The notes under the pieces are model-generated. The model saw only the letters and a program-made list of their open reading frames with translations. It was not told the DNA's origin and did not search any database. 64,000 bases of DNA, taken from assembly GCA_001447805.1 (NCBI GenBank), contig CP013099.1, forward strand, positions 1,674,001 to 1,738,000, written 5' to 3'. Every line of letters begins with the position of its first letter. Position 1 is the first letter of the stretch. The stretch is from Candidatus Tenderia electrophaga. GTDB taxonomy: Bacteria > Pseudomonadota > Gammaproteobacteria > Tenderiales > Tenderiaceae. Shown here piece after piece: positions 18,257 to 26,694 of the stretch. Position numbers and translations under genes: made by a program.

Positions 18257-18933
18257 TTAAGGCGGTCGTTACCGATATCGAGGGAACCACGTCGTCGCTT
18301 TCGTTCGTGAAGGATGTGTTGTTCCCCTATGCCCGCGAACACATGGCCGAGTTCGTGCGGCGCCACGCCCATGAGCCCGAGGTCAAGGCGCAGTTGGAGG
18401 AGGTGCGCCACGCGGTCGGCAAGGATTTGGACCTGGACGGGATCATCCGCCGACTGGTCCAATGGATCGAGGAAGATCAAAAGATAACGCCGCTCAAGAC
18501 TCTGCAGGGCATGATTTGGGAGGCGGGTTACCGCGACGGCGCCTTTACCGGCCACGTCTATGCCGATGCGGCCGACAGGCTGCGTCAGTGGCACGCGCAG
18601 GGCATTCGCCTCTACGCGTTTTCCTCCGGCTCGGTGCGCGCGCAACAGCTGATTTTCGGCTATAGCGATTACGGTGATCTGACCCCGCTGTTCGACGGCT
18701 ATTTCGACACCCGCATCGGCGCCAAGCGTGAGGTTGAGGCCTATCGCCATATTATCGGCGCCATCGGCTGTGCGGCGCCGGAGATCCTGTTCCTGTCCGA
18801 TATCGTCGAGGAGTTGCAGGCGTCGAAGCTGGCGGGTATGCAGGCGGTACAAGTGCGGCGCGCTGGGCAGACGCCCTGGCCGGGCTGTATTCAGGCCGCC
18901 GATTTCAGCGAGATCGATCTCGCCAAGCTGTAG
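18253..18933 (+). CDS. mtnC: Enolase-phosphatase E1 (2,3-diketo-5-methylthiopentyl-1-phosphate)
   Basis: A 226-residue HAD-superfamily enzyme that enolises and dephosphorylates the diketone intermediate of methionine salvage, giving the substrate of MtnD. HAD motif I is altered to the MtnC type, VVTDIEGTTSSLSFV, motif II is FSSGSVRAQQ and motif IV is ILFLSDIVEEL. It follows mtnD with ATGA overlap. The usual partner mtnB (methylthioribulose-1-phosphate dehydratase) is not adjacent in this window. Confidence 0.95.
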   Translation: MIKAVVTDIEGTTSSLSFVKDVLFPYAREHMAEFVRRHAHEPEVKAQLEEVRHAVGKDLDLDGIIRRLVQWIEEDQKITPLKTLQGMIWEAGYRDGAFTGHVYADAADRLRQWHAQGIRLYAFSSGSVRAQQLIFGYSDYGDLTPLFDGYFDTRIGAKREVEAYRHIIGAIGCAAPEILFLSDIVEELQASKLAGMQAVQVRRAGQTPWPGCIQAADFSEIDLAKL

Positions 18934-18935
18934 CC

Positions 18936-18962
18936 ATTACCCGGTCCCAATTGCCGGGTAAT
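18936..18962. terminator. Hairpin between convergent mtnC and redoxin gene
   Basis: A perfect 9-base inverted repeat (18936-18944 with 18954-18962) starts 3 bases after the mtnC stop and ends 13 bases before the end of the opposite gene. It has no T run, so bidirectional termination is likely but unproven. Confidence 0.5.
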
Positions 18963-18974
18963 AGCGCCTCGGCT

Positions 18975-19553
18975 TCAGCCGTAATAGTCCGGCTCGTTGC
19001 CTTCTTTCCATTTGATATTGCAGCCCAGGCTGGGTTTTTGCTCCTCCGGGGACGCCTCATCGTTGAGCAGGGCATCTACCGCCGCGCGCAGGTCCACGCC
19101 GCTCACCGGCACGTCGTTGCGCGGTCGGCTGTCGTCGAATTGGCCGCGATAGAACAGCTTTTGCTCACTGTCGAACAAGAAAAAATCAGGCGTGCAGGCG
19201 GCTTTGTAGGCCTTGGCCACTGCCTGGCTTTCGTCGTACAGATAGGGAAAGCTAAAGCCGTGTTCGGCGGCCGCCTCGGCCATCTTTTCTGGACTGTCGT
19301 CGGGATAGTTGACGGCGTCGTTACTGTTGATGCCCACCACCGCCAGGCCCTGGGGTTGGTACTCCTTGGCGAATTCCACCAGGGCGTCGCGGACGTGGAT
19401 GACATAGGGGCAGTGATTACACATAAACACCACCAGCAGCCCTTTGGCGTCGGCGAAATCCTTCAGGCTGACCTGTTTGCCTTGGGTGTCCGGCAGGGAA
19501 AAATCAGGGGCCCGGGTGCCCAGTTCCAGCATGGTTGATTCGGTACGTGCCAT
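18975..19553 (-). CDS. Thioredoxin-fold peroxiredoxin-like protein
   Basis: A 192-residue cytoplasmic protein of the AhpC/TSA/redoxin type (PRX_like1 subgroup). It has LGTRAPDFSLPDTQGKQVSL at the start and the active-site region VVFMCNHCPYVIHVRDAL (about residues 42-59) with a CxxC pair, then ACTPDFFLFD, the cis-proline region. AGGAG lies 8 bases before ATG 19553. The substrate is not known; an alkyl hydroperoxide or disulfide is plausible. A further cysteine (LGCNIKW) near the C-terminus could act as a resolving residue. Confidence 0.85.
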   Translation of the reverse strand: MARTESTMLELGTRAPDFSLPDTQGKQVSLKDFADAKGLLVVFMCNHCPYVIHVRDALVEFAKEYQPQGLAVVGINSNDAVNYPDDSPEKMAEAAAEHGFSFPYLYDESQAVAKAYKAACTPDFFLFDSEQKLFYRGQFDDSRPRNDVPVSGVDLRAAVDALLNDEASPEEQKPSLGCNIKWKEGNEPDYYG

Positions 19554-19711
19554 GATTCTTCTCCTTGTGTGATGAATGGATGGGGCGATTCTAGCCTCCG
19601 CCGCGGGTTTAATAAACAGGCGAATAACGTTAACTCCGCTAAGGATAAGTGGCCCCCCGCTTTATTTGTTAGAATCGATGTTCGTTTGCTTCAGGGAGAG
19701 GTCTCAAGACT

Positions 19712-20677
19712 ATGTGGCAGGGATTGACGCGGGTGTTTTTGTTTGTGCTGGTGTGCGGCAGCGCCATGGCTAACCAGCAGAGCTTCGAGCAATGGCGCGA
19801 CGAAGTCAGGCAGGAGGCGCTGGAACAAGGCATCTCGCCCCAGACCTTCGAACGCGCCTTTCGGGACGTGGCGCCCATTCCCCGCATTGTCGAGCTGGAC
19901 CGCAAGCAGCCCGAATTCACCCTGACCCTGGAAGAATACGTCAGCCGGGTGGTGCCCCAGCGGCGCATCTCCCTGGGCAAGAAAAAGCTGGCCGAGAATC
20001 GCGCGTTGCTGGAGCAGGTGGCCGCCGAATACGGGGTGCAACCCCGATTCCTGGTAGCCTTCTGGGGCATCGAGACCGACTTCGGCCGTCTCACCGGCGG
20101 CTTTTCCGTCATCGCCGCGCTGACCACCTTGGCCTATGACGGCCGCCGCGCTGAATTTTTCCGCGACCAGCTGCTGGACGCCCTGCAGATTCTGGAGCAG
20201 GGCCACATCGAGCCCGACCAGATGACAGGTTCCTGGGCCGGCGCTATGGGGCAGGCCCAGTTCATGCCGTCCACCTTCCGTGCCTATGCGGTGGATTTCG
20301 ATGGGGACAACAAGATTGATCTGTGGCGCTCCAAGGCCGACGTCTTCGCGTCGGCGGCCAATTATTTGGCCGAAGTGGGCTGGGATAATGATCAAACCTG
20401 GGGGCGTGAGGTCAAACTGCCTGAGGGATTTGATACCTCCCTGCTCGGTCTGGAGACCAAAAAACCTCTCGACGAATGGGACAAGCTTGGGGTGCGCCGG
20501 CTGTCGGGCAACAATTTACCTGACCGCAATCTGATGGCCTCCCTGGTGCAGCCGGATGAGGGCAAGTTTGTACGCACCTACCTGGTCTATGACAATTACC
20601 GCGCCATTCTGGACTGGAATCGGTCGCATAAATTCGCCGTCGCCGTCGGCACCCTCGCCGACGCCATCGGCCGCTAG
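19712..20677 (+). CDS. mltB: Membrane-bound type lytic murein transglycosylase B
   Basis: A 321-residue GH103 enzyme that cleaves peptidoglycan glycan strands to 1,6-anhydro products. A signal peptide (ending AMA about residue 20) precedes the mature domain. The catalytic glutamate is E121 in FWGIETDFGRLTGG; GAMGQAQFMPSTF and the calcium-site-like DFDGDNKIDLW follow. There is no lipobox at the cleavage site, so this copy may be soluble in the periplasm. Divergent from the redoxin gene; pepN follows 25 bases later. Confidence 0.93.
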   Translation: MWQGLTRVFLFVLVCGSAMANQQSFEQWRDEVRQEALEQGISPQTFERAFRDVAPIPRIVELDRKQPEFTLTLEEYVSRVVPQRRISLGKKKLAENRALLEQVAAEYGVQPRFLVAFWGIETDFGRLTGGFSVIAALTTLAYDGRRAEFFRDQLLDALQILEQGHIEPDQMTGSWAGAMGQAQFMPSTFRAYAVDFDGDNKIDLWRSKADVFASAANYLAEVGWDNDQTWGREVKLPEGFDTSLLGLETKKPLDEWDKLGVRRLSGNNLPDRNLMASLVQPDEGKFVRTYLVYDNYRAILDWNRSHKFAVAVGTLADAIGR

Positions 20678-20702
20678 TCGTTTTTATAATGTACGAGTCC
20701 TT

Positions 20703-23357
20703 ATGAATCAGCACACACCTGAAACCGTTTATTTGAAGGATTATCATCCGACGCCGTTTAGCGTCGACGCGATAAAGTTGCACGTCAATCTGGGCGAGGA
20801 ACAGACCGTGGTCACATCTAATTTGACATTGCAGCGCCGCGGCGACGGCACACACCCCCTGCGCCTGGACGGTCAAGACCTGGAGCTGCTGCGCATTGAA
20901 CTGAATGGCAAACAGCTGTCCGATGCCGAGTATGAGATTGGCGCGGAATCGCTCACCTTGATGCTTGATCTGCCCGACCGCTTTGAGTTGGAAATCCAGA
21001 CCGCCATTCAGCCCCATCTCAACACCTCCCTGGAAGGCCTGTACCAATCCAGCGGCAATTTCTGCACCCAATGCGAGGCCGAAGGCTTTCGCAAGATCAC
21101 TTATTTCTACGACCGCCCCGACGTGATGACCCTGTTCACCACCACCATCGAGGCGGATAAGGAAAAATACCCCGTGCTGCTCAGCAACGGCAACGCGGTC
21201 GCGCGCGGCGAACTGGGCAAGGGACGCCACTGGGTCACCTGGGAAGACCCCTTCAAAAAGCCCAGCTATCTGTTCGCCCTGGTGGCCGGCCGGCTGGCGT
21301 GTATCGAGGATAACTTCACAACCAAATCCGGCCGCGAGGTGACGTTGCAGATCTTCGTCGAGGCCCACAATGCCGATAAATGCGATCACGCCATGGCCTC
21401 GCTCAAGCGCGCCATGAAATGGGACGAGGAGGTCTTCGGTCGCGAATATGATCTGGATATCTACATGATCGTGGCGGTGGACGACTTCAACATGGGCGCC
21501 ATGGAGAACAAGGGGCTCAATGTTTTCAACTCCAAATACGTGTTGGCGCGGCAGGACACAGCCACCGATACCGACTTCGTCAACATCGAGAGCGTCATCG
21601 GCCACGAGTATTTCCACAACTGGTCGGGCAACCGCGTCACCTGCCGCGACTGGTTTCAGCTCAGCCTGAAGGAAGGCTTTACGGTCTTCCGCGACCAGCA
21701 GTTCACCGCCGACATGTTTTCCGCCACGGTAAAACGCATCGATGACGTCAATCGGCTGCGCAGTTACCAGTTCATCGAGGACGCCGGCCCCATGGCTCAT
21801 CCGGTGCGCCCCGAGTCCTATGTGGAGATCAACAATTTCTATACCCTGACGGTCTATGAAAAGGGCGCCGAGGTGGTGCGCATGATCTACAATCTGCTGG
21901 GCCGCGAGGCCTTCCGCAAGGGCACGGATCTGTATTTTGAGCGCCACGACGGTCAGGCCGTGACGACAGATGATTTCGTACAGGCCATGGAGGATGTCAG
22001 CGGCATCGATCTGGCCCAGTTCAAACGTTGGTACAGTCAGGCGGGCACGCCGGTGCTGGCGTGCGAGTCTGCGTACGATGCCGACGCCAAGACCTTTACC
22101 CTGAAGGTGGAGCAGAGCTGTCCGCCCACGCCGGGACAGGAGGTCAAAGAGCTGTTTCATATTCCCTTGACTGTCGGCTTGCTGGATCCGACGGGGCGCC
22201 CCGTGCCACTCAAACTGCAGGGGGAGGCGGCCCTGGGCCAGGATGCTGTGCTGCATGTGAAACAGGCGCAGGAACGTTTCGTCTTCACGGATGTTGCGCA
22301 GCGCCCGGTGCCTTCGCTGCTGCGCCATTTCTCCGCGCCGGTCAAGTTACGCCATGACTACCGCGTCGACGAGCTCGCCTTTTTGATGTCCAAGGACACG
22401 GATGAGTTCAATCGCTGGGATGCCGGCCAGCGGCTCGGACTGAGATTGATCCTGCAACTGGTGGAACAACTTCAGCGCGGCGAGCAAGCGGATAGCGGCA
22501 AACTGGTCGAGGTCTATGGGCCCTACTCGGCCGCTTTCGCCAGCCTGTTGCAGGAGCAGGGCGGTGATCTCAACTTCCGCGCCGCGGCCCTGCAGCTGCC
22601 GAGTGAAAACTACATCGGCGCGAGCATGGCGGTGATCGATCCCGGCGCCATCTTCGAGGCGCGCTGGGCCCTGCGCCGGGCCCTGGCGCGCGAGCATGAA
22701 GCCTTGCTGTGGCAGGTCTTCGGCCGCAACGCCGAGGACGGCGAGTTCTATATCGATGCGGCGGCCATCGGCCGGCGCGCCCTCAAGAACAGTTGCCTGG
22801 CCTATCTCGCCACCCTGGAAGACGAGCAGGTGATCCACACCGCCCAGGCCCAGGCCGGCAATGCCAACAACATGACCGACGTGATGGCCGCCCTGCGCAA
22901 TCTGATGGATATCGATTGCCCTGAACGCCTCGAGGCCATTGACCGTTTCTACGGCAAATGGCAAGACGACGCCCTGGTGGTGGACAAGTGGCTCACCCTG
23001 CAGGCGGTGTCACGCCTGCCCGATACCCTGGACCATGTCAAAGGACTGATGCAGCACGCCGCCTTTAGCATCAAGAATCCCAACAAGGTACGCGCCTTGA
23101 TCGGCGGCTTCGTCTCCGGCAACGCCTATCGCTTCCATCAGGCCGACGGCGCCGGCTATGCCTTCCTCGCCGATCAGGTGACCATGTTGGACCGGCTCAA
23201 TCCTCAGGTGGCGGCACGACTGGTGGCGCCGCTGATTCAGTGGCGGCGTTATGACCAGCGTCGTCAGGTACTGATGCAACAGGAGTTACACCGCATCATG
23301 GCCGAACCCGAGTTGTCCAAGGATGTGTTTGAAGTGGTCTCGAAAGGATTGGCCTAA
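20703..23357 (+). CDS. pepN: Aminopeptidase N
   Basis: An 884-residue M1 zinc aminopeptidase, the main broad-specificity aminopeptidase of gammaproteobacteria. The start at 20703 gives the normal MNQHTPETVYLKDYHPTPFS N-terminus; an upstream extension in frame is not family-like. The exopeptidase motif GAMEN is at residues 265-269 and the zinc motif HEYFH at 301-305, almost the same positions as in Escherichia coli. Cytoplasmic. The DUF2797 gene follows after 2 bases, implying co-expression. Confidence 0.97.
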   Translation: MNQHTPETVYLKDYHPTPFSVDAIKLHVNLGEEQTVVTSNLTLQRRGDGTHPLRLDGQDLELLRIELNGKQLSDAEYEIGAESLTLMLDLPDRFELEIQTAIQPHLNTSLEGLYQSSGNFCTQCEAEGFRKITYFYDRPDVMTLFTTTIEADKEKYPVLLSNGNAVARGELGKGRHWVTWEDPFKKPSYLFALVAGRLACIEDNFTTKSGREVTLQIFVEAHNADKCDHAMASLKRAMKWDEEVFGREYDLDIYMIVAVDDFNMGAMENKGLNVFNSKYVLARQDTATDTDFVNIESVIGHEYFHNWSGNRVTCRDWFQLSLKEGFTVFRDQQFTADMFSATVKRIDDVNRLRSYQFIEDAGPMAHPVRPESYVEINNFYTLTVYEKGAEVVRMIYNLLGREAFRKGTDLYFERHDGQAVTTDDFVQAMEDVSGIDLAQFKRWYSQAGTPVLACESAYDADAKTFTLKVEQSCPPTPGQEVKELFHIPLTVGLLDPTGRPVPLKLQGEAALGQDAVLHVKQAQERFVFTDVAQRPVPSLLRHFSAPVKLRHDYRVDELAFLMSKDTDEFNRWDAGQRLGLRLILQLVEQLQRGEQADSGKLVEVYGPYSAAFASLLQEQGGDLNFRAAALQLPSENYIGASMAVIDPGAIFEARWALRRALAREHEALLWQVFGRNAEDGEFYIDAAAIGRRALKNSCLAYLATLEDEQVIHTAQAQAGNANNMTDVMAALRNLMDIDCPERLEAIDRFYGKWQDDALVVDKWLTLQAVSRLPDTLDHVKGLMQHAAFSIKNPNKVRALIGGFVSGNAYRFHQADGAGYAFLADQVTMLDRLNPQVAARLVAPLIQWRRYDQRRQVLMQQELHRIMAEPELSKDVFEVVSKGLA

Positions 23358-23359
23358 GC

Positions 23360-24187
23360 ATGGCGGACAGCAGTCGCGCAGGCAACCTGCGCAAGATGAT
23401 CGCCCGGCACCAGGACCCCGTGCAGTATGACTTGGTGCTGGGCGAGCATCGCATCGGCATGAATGACTATATCGGCAAGCGGGTGCAATTGACGTATCAG
23501 GGTCAGATCAATTGCATCCACTGCGGCCGCAAGACCAACAAGAGCTTCAGTCAGGGCTATTGTTTTCCCTGCATGCGCAGCCTGGCCGAGTGTGACAGTT
23601 GTATGGTCAAGCCGGAGACCTGCCACTTCGACGCCGGCACCTGCCGCGACCCGGACTGGGCCCAGGGCCACTGTTTTCAGGATCACTATGTCTATTTGGC
23701 CAATTCCTCCGGTATTAAGGTAGGTATTACCCGTGGAACTCAGATCCCGACCCGCTGGATGGATCAGGGGGCGACCCAGGCGCTGCCCATTTTCAGAGTA
23801 AAAAATCGCTTTATCGCCGGGCTGTTGGAAGTGGCGTTGAAACAGCACGTCTCCGATCGCACCGACTGGCGCAAGATGCTCAAGGGCGTGGCCGAGCCGG
23901 TGGACCTGGTGCGGCAGCGCCAGCGCTTAGTGGCTGAGTGTGATACCGCCGTGAAGGCGCTCATCGATCGTTTCGGCAGCGGCGCCGTTGTGCAGTTGCA
24001 GGATGCGGCAGTGGTCGAGATTGTGTACCCGGTGCTGAGCTATCCGGACAAGGTCAAGTCCTTCAATTTCGACAAGACCGAGCGGGTTGAGGGCACGCTG
24101 GCGGGGATTAAGGGCCAGTACCTGATCTTCGACACCGGGGTGATCAACCTGCGCAAATTCGGCGGTTATCTGGTGGAATTCGGCTGA
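23360..24187 (+). CDS. DUF2797-family protein with zinc-binding cysteines
   Basis: A 275-residue protein of the conserved DUF2797 family, often found next to pepN. The N-terminal part has many CxxC-type pairs between residues ~54 and 110 (CIHCGR, CFPCM, CDSCM and later CRD, HC), consistent with zinc binding. A central segment, VYLANSSGIKVGITRGTQIPTRWMDQGA, resembles the strand-turn-strand of GIY-YIG nuclease folds, though no catalytic activity is known for the family. It starts 2 bases after pepN. Function unknown. Confidence 0.85.
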   Translation: MADSSRAGNLRKMIARHQDPVQYDLVLGEHRIGMNDYIGKRVQLTYQGQINCIHCGRKTNKSFSQGYCFPCMRSLAECDSCMVKPETCHFDAGTCRDPDWAQGHCFQDHYVYLANSSGIKVGITRGTQIPTRWMDQGATQALPIFRVKNRFIAGLLEVALKQHVSDRTDWRKMLKGVAEPVDLVRQRQRLVAECDTAVKALIDRFGSGAVVQLQDAAVVEIVYPVLSYPDKVKSFNFDKTERVEGTLAGIKGQYLIFDTGVINLRKFGGYLVEFG

Positions 24188-24274
24188 TTATCTCTGCTCC
24201 GACATCGGCTTTCGTTTATAAGCATTTGATTTTAAATGGTGGCTTTGGTGTTTGTATAGTGTAGTAGCAAACTG

Positions 24275-24429
24275 TGATATACTTCGCATTTCCGCGCACA
24301 TGCAGGCGTGTGGCGGAATCTTCGCAACGCATTCAGTGACAGAGATTGCAGCCCCGCAAGGGCGGCAAGCAGAAGCTTTTAATTCGCCAGGGCAGGCATC
24401 CGCAAAAATCGAACACGTGAGGTGCCGCC
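24275..24429 (+). other. Extended -10 promoter and ~140-base leader of the SLT gene
   Basis: TGATATACT (24275-24283) is an extended -10. The region to the ATG at 24430 is non-coding and holds short GC hairpins (for example GCCC/GGGC around CGCAA near 24345-24360). It does not match the c-di-GMP, cobalamin, guanidine or ydaO riboswitch consensus as I know them. The preceding bases 24188-24274 are AT-rich and show nothing else. Confidence 0.35.
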
Positions 24430-25197
24430 ATGGCCGACAAACAGAGAACCGAATCGACGTCCATCCCGCAGCTGAAAATGCTGCTGCTGGGCGGCGTGGC
24501 CGTCGTCTCCACCGTAATTTCCGTCGTCCTGAGCCAGCCCCATTTCGCGGTCGCCAGTATTGACAGCGAGCTGCGCCTCGTCGCCGGCGCTGACACCGCG
24601 TTAAGCGGACCCCGTGCACTGGTGTCCAGGCAGCAGGACAATCCCATCGCCGGTCGATTGTTCTGGAATCCGCTCACCAAAAGCTGGCTGACCGATGAGC
24701 AGGCCGTCTTGATGCAGACTGCCTATGAGATCGGCCTGGCCGACGGCGGGGCCGCACACGGCGAGCTGCTGCAGGCAGTACTGTTGCAGGAAACCATCGC
24801 CGGCCAGTTGGGACGGATCGGTCATATGACCGCCCCGGTGGGTAAGCGCTCCTACGGCGTGATGCAGGTTAAGGTCAGCGCCGCCCGCGATGTATTGCGC
24901 CGGCACGAGGCGTTCGGTCGGTTTCGCTCCGACGAGGAGTTGATTGTGGCCCTGATGTCGGACGATGTCTTCAATATGCGCATCGCCTCCAAGTTCTTGC
25001 TGCACCTGAAAAACCATACCCATAGCGAAGATGCCGCCCTGGTGGCCTACAACATCGGCCTGCGCGCCTCACGCAAGATTGCCAAGCCGACGAAATTCAA
25101 ATATGTGGTGCGCACCCGGCGCAATCTCACCGAGGTAGTACAGCATTTTAATCAAACCGTCGGTCAGGACCTGCAACTGGCCGCGAACGCCGGCTGA
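24430..25197 (+). CDS. Lytic transglycosylase-like protein (SLT fold)
   Basis: A 255-residue protein with one N-terminal membrane helix (about 16-38, an anchor or uncleaved signal) and a periplasmic domain. Residues ~115-220 look like a lysozyme-type SLT domain: QAVLLQETIAGQLGR contains the candidate catalytic glutamate, YGVMQVKVSAARDVL replaces the GLMQ motif, and ALVAYNIGLRAS resembles the AYNaG motif. Together they support peptidoglycan cleavage. The insertion of the LT family is not typical MltC/E/Slt. Its 3' end overlaps the convergent methyltransferase-like gene by 50 bases. Confidence 0.75.
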   Translation: MADKQRTESTSIPQLKMLLLGGVAVVSTVISVVLSQPHFAVASIDSELRLVAGADTALSGPRALVSRQQDNPIAGRLFWNPLTKSWLTDEQAVLMQTAYEIGLADGGAAHGELLQAVLLQETIAGQLGRIGHMTAPVGKRSYGVMQVKVSAARDVLRRHEAFGRFRSDEELIVALMSDDVFNMRIASKFLLHLKNHTHSEDAALVAYNIGLRASRKIAKPTKFKYVVRTRRNLTEVVQHFNQTVGQDLQLAANAG

Positions 25198-25816
25198 TCC
25201 GTTCGGCCTCGGCGGCGGAAAGCCGCCGCCAGGGCAGAGGAATGATTCCCGGCACACGTTGCATATACTCCGCATAGGCCGCGCCGAATTCACGCCGCAG
25301 TTTCCGCTCTTCCAGTTTCGCCCCGATAAAAAAATACAGCGTCACCATGATCGTGCTGATCAGGCTCAAGGTATTTTGATCGCGTGACCAGACCATCACG
25401 ATGGCGAACAGATACCAGGGGTGGCGCACCCAGCGATGCAGCGGCGACAGGGTCAAGCGCTCTTGCGTCATGCGTACATCCCGCCTAAGACACGCCCGCA
25501 CGCCGGTAAAGGCGGCCATATCGTAATATTTGAGCGACCAGGCAAAGCCCAGCAGGGCCGCCAGCGCCAGCGCGTCGGTGAGTACCGCCGCCACCCCCTG
25601 CCATTGCCAAACCGTTGCGGCCGGATAGGTCAGATGTATCCAGGCGATCGGGACGAGCGTCAGCAGGGCCACCAGGTTGTAGGCCAGGCGATAGCAGGGT
25701 GTCAGGCGCGGCAGTTTTGCTAAGATGTAGCGTTTGAAGCCATGACTGGCCAACAACGAATGGAGCACGAAATACCCGCTCCATATCAGCACTAGCAGTG
25801 GTTCCGCGCCGCTCAT
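25148..25816 (-). CDS. Membrane methyltransferase-like protein (ICMT/NnrU type)
   Basis: A 222-residue membrane protein with five to six helices and the C-terminal signature of isoprenylcysteine carboxyl methyltransferase-like enzymes: SPLHRWVRHPWYLFAIVMVW and KLEERKLRREFGAAYAEYMQRVPGIIP, where the RHP and EE..L...FG..Y..Y..RVP residues bind SAM in family members. I start at ATG 25816, with GGAGG 7 bases upstream; a TTG 12 bases earlier is less likely. It overlaps the SLT gene by 50 bases at its 3' end and is divergent from sfsA by 25 bases. Substrate unknown. Confidence 0.75.
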   Translation of the reverse strand: MSGAEPLLVLIWSGYFVLHSLLASHGFKRYILAKLPRLTPCYRLAYNLVALLTLVPIAWIHLTYPAATVWQWQGVAAVLTDALALAALLGFAWSLKYYDMAAFTGVRACLRRDVRMTQERLTLSPLHRWVRHPWYLFAIVMVWSRDQNTLSLISTIMVTLYFFIGAKLEERKLRREFGAAYAEYMQRVPGIIPLPWRRLSAAEAERISRRSRPVAGPDRRFD

Positions 25817-25841
25817 GACGTCCTCCAATCAGAAGTAAAGT

Positions 25842-26552
25842 ATGCACTATTCCAAGCCCTTACTACGTGTCAAGCTCATTCGCCGTTACAAACGCTTTCT
25901 CGCTGATGTGGTGATGCCCGACGGCGGCGAGATGACCGTGCACACCGCTAATACCGGTTCCATGCGGGGCTGCGCTACGCCGGACAACTATATTTGGATC
26001 CGCGACTCGGAGAATGATAAGCGCAAATATCGCTACAGTTGGGAAATCAGCGAGGCAGACGACAATGCGCTGATCGGCGTCAATACCGGCCTGGCCAACC
26101 GGCTGGTGGTGGAGGGCATCGAACAAGGCGTTATCACCGAGCTGGCGCATTATCCGGTCATCCGTACCGAGGTGCCCTACGGCGCAGGCAGTCGTGTCGA
26201 CATTCTGTTGCAGCATCCTGACAAGCGCGTGCCGGACTGCTATGTGGAGGTCAAAAACGTCACTGCGCGCCAAGAGGATACCGCCATCTTCCCCGATGCC
26301 GTCACGGCGCGTGGCACCAAGCATTTGATGGAGCTGGTGAATATGGTCCGGGCCGGTCATCGCGCCGTGATCTTTTTTTGCGTCCAGCGCAGTGATGTCA
26401 ATCGCTTTCGCGCGGCGCACGAGATCGATCCCATCTACGCCGAGACCCTGGTGTTCGCGGTGGAACACGGTGTGGAGGCACTGGCCTATTCAGTGAATAT
26501 TTCGCCGTGGCAAATCGACTTGTCTCAAGCCATCCCTGTAAAGATCGTCTAG
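25842..26552 (+). CDS. sfsA: Sugar fermentation stimulation protein homolog
   Basis: A 236-residue protein of the SfsA family. Family hallmarks include VHTANTGSMRGC (about residues 34-45), EVPYGAGSRVDILL (about 109-122) and DCYVEVKNVT followed by FPDAVTARGTKHL (about 130-165). The D...ExK layout resembles PD-(D/E)xK nucleases, and an OB-fold precedes it. It was first noted to enhance maltose metabolism genes in Escherichia coli; its biochemical job is still unsettled. Confidence 0.94.
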   Translation: MHYSKPLLRVKLIRRYKRFLADVVMPDGGEMTVHTANTGSMRGCATPDNYIWIRDSENDKRKYRYSWEISEADDNALIGVNTGLANRLVVEGIEQGVITELAHYPVIRTEVPYGAGSRVDILLQHPDKRVPDCYVEVKNVTARQEDTAIFPDAVTARGTKHLMELVNMVRAGHRAVIFFCVQRSDVNRFRAAHEIDPIYAETLVFAVEHGVEALAYSVNISPWQIDLSQAIPVKIV

Positions 26553-26581
26553 GCTGTCGTTATAGAGGCAAAGGCCAGCCC

Positions 26582-26675
26582 GTATTTCTCACCGGGCGGC
26601 TAACGGCTGTGACGCCAGCGCGGCACCTGCGAACGCCGATTATGCGCGGGTGCCCGCGATCCCAGTGAGAAATAC
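26582..26675. repeat. Spaced inverted repeat upstream of the DnaJ-like gene
   Basis: GTATTTCTCAC (26582-26592) recurs inverted as GTGAGAAATAC (26665-26675), with flanking similarity (GGG/CCC). About 70 GC-rich bases lie between. It could be a small palindromic mobile element or a structured leader. A second copy was not noticed in the window. Confidence 0.5.
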
Positions 26676-26694
26676 AGCCAGTCAAGGGCGGTAC

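Noticed and set aside
24284-24429. c-di-GMP or similar riboswitch
   Set aside because: The leader lacks the conserved GEMM core and the consensus of other known classes; reported only as an unknown leader.
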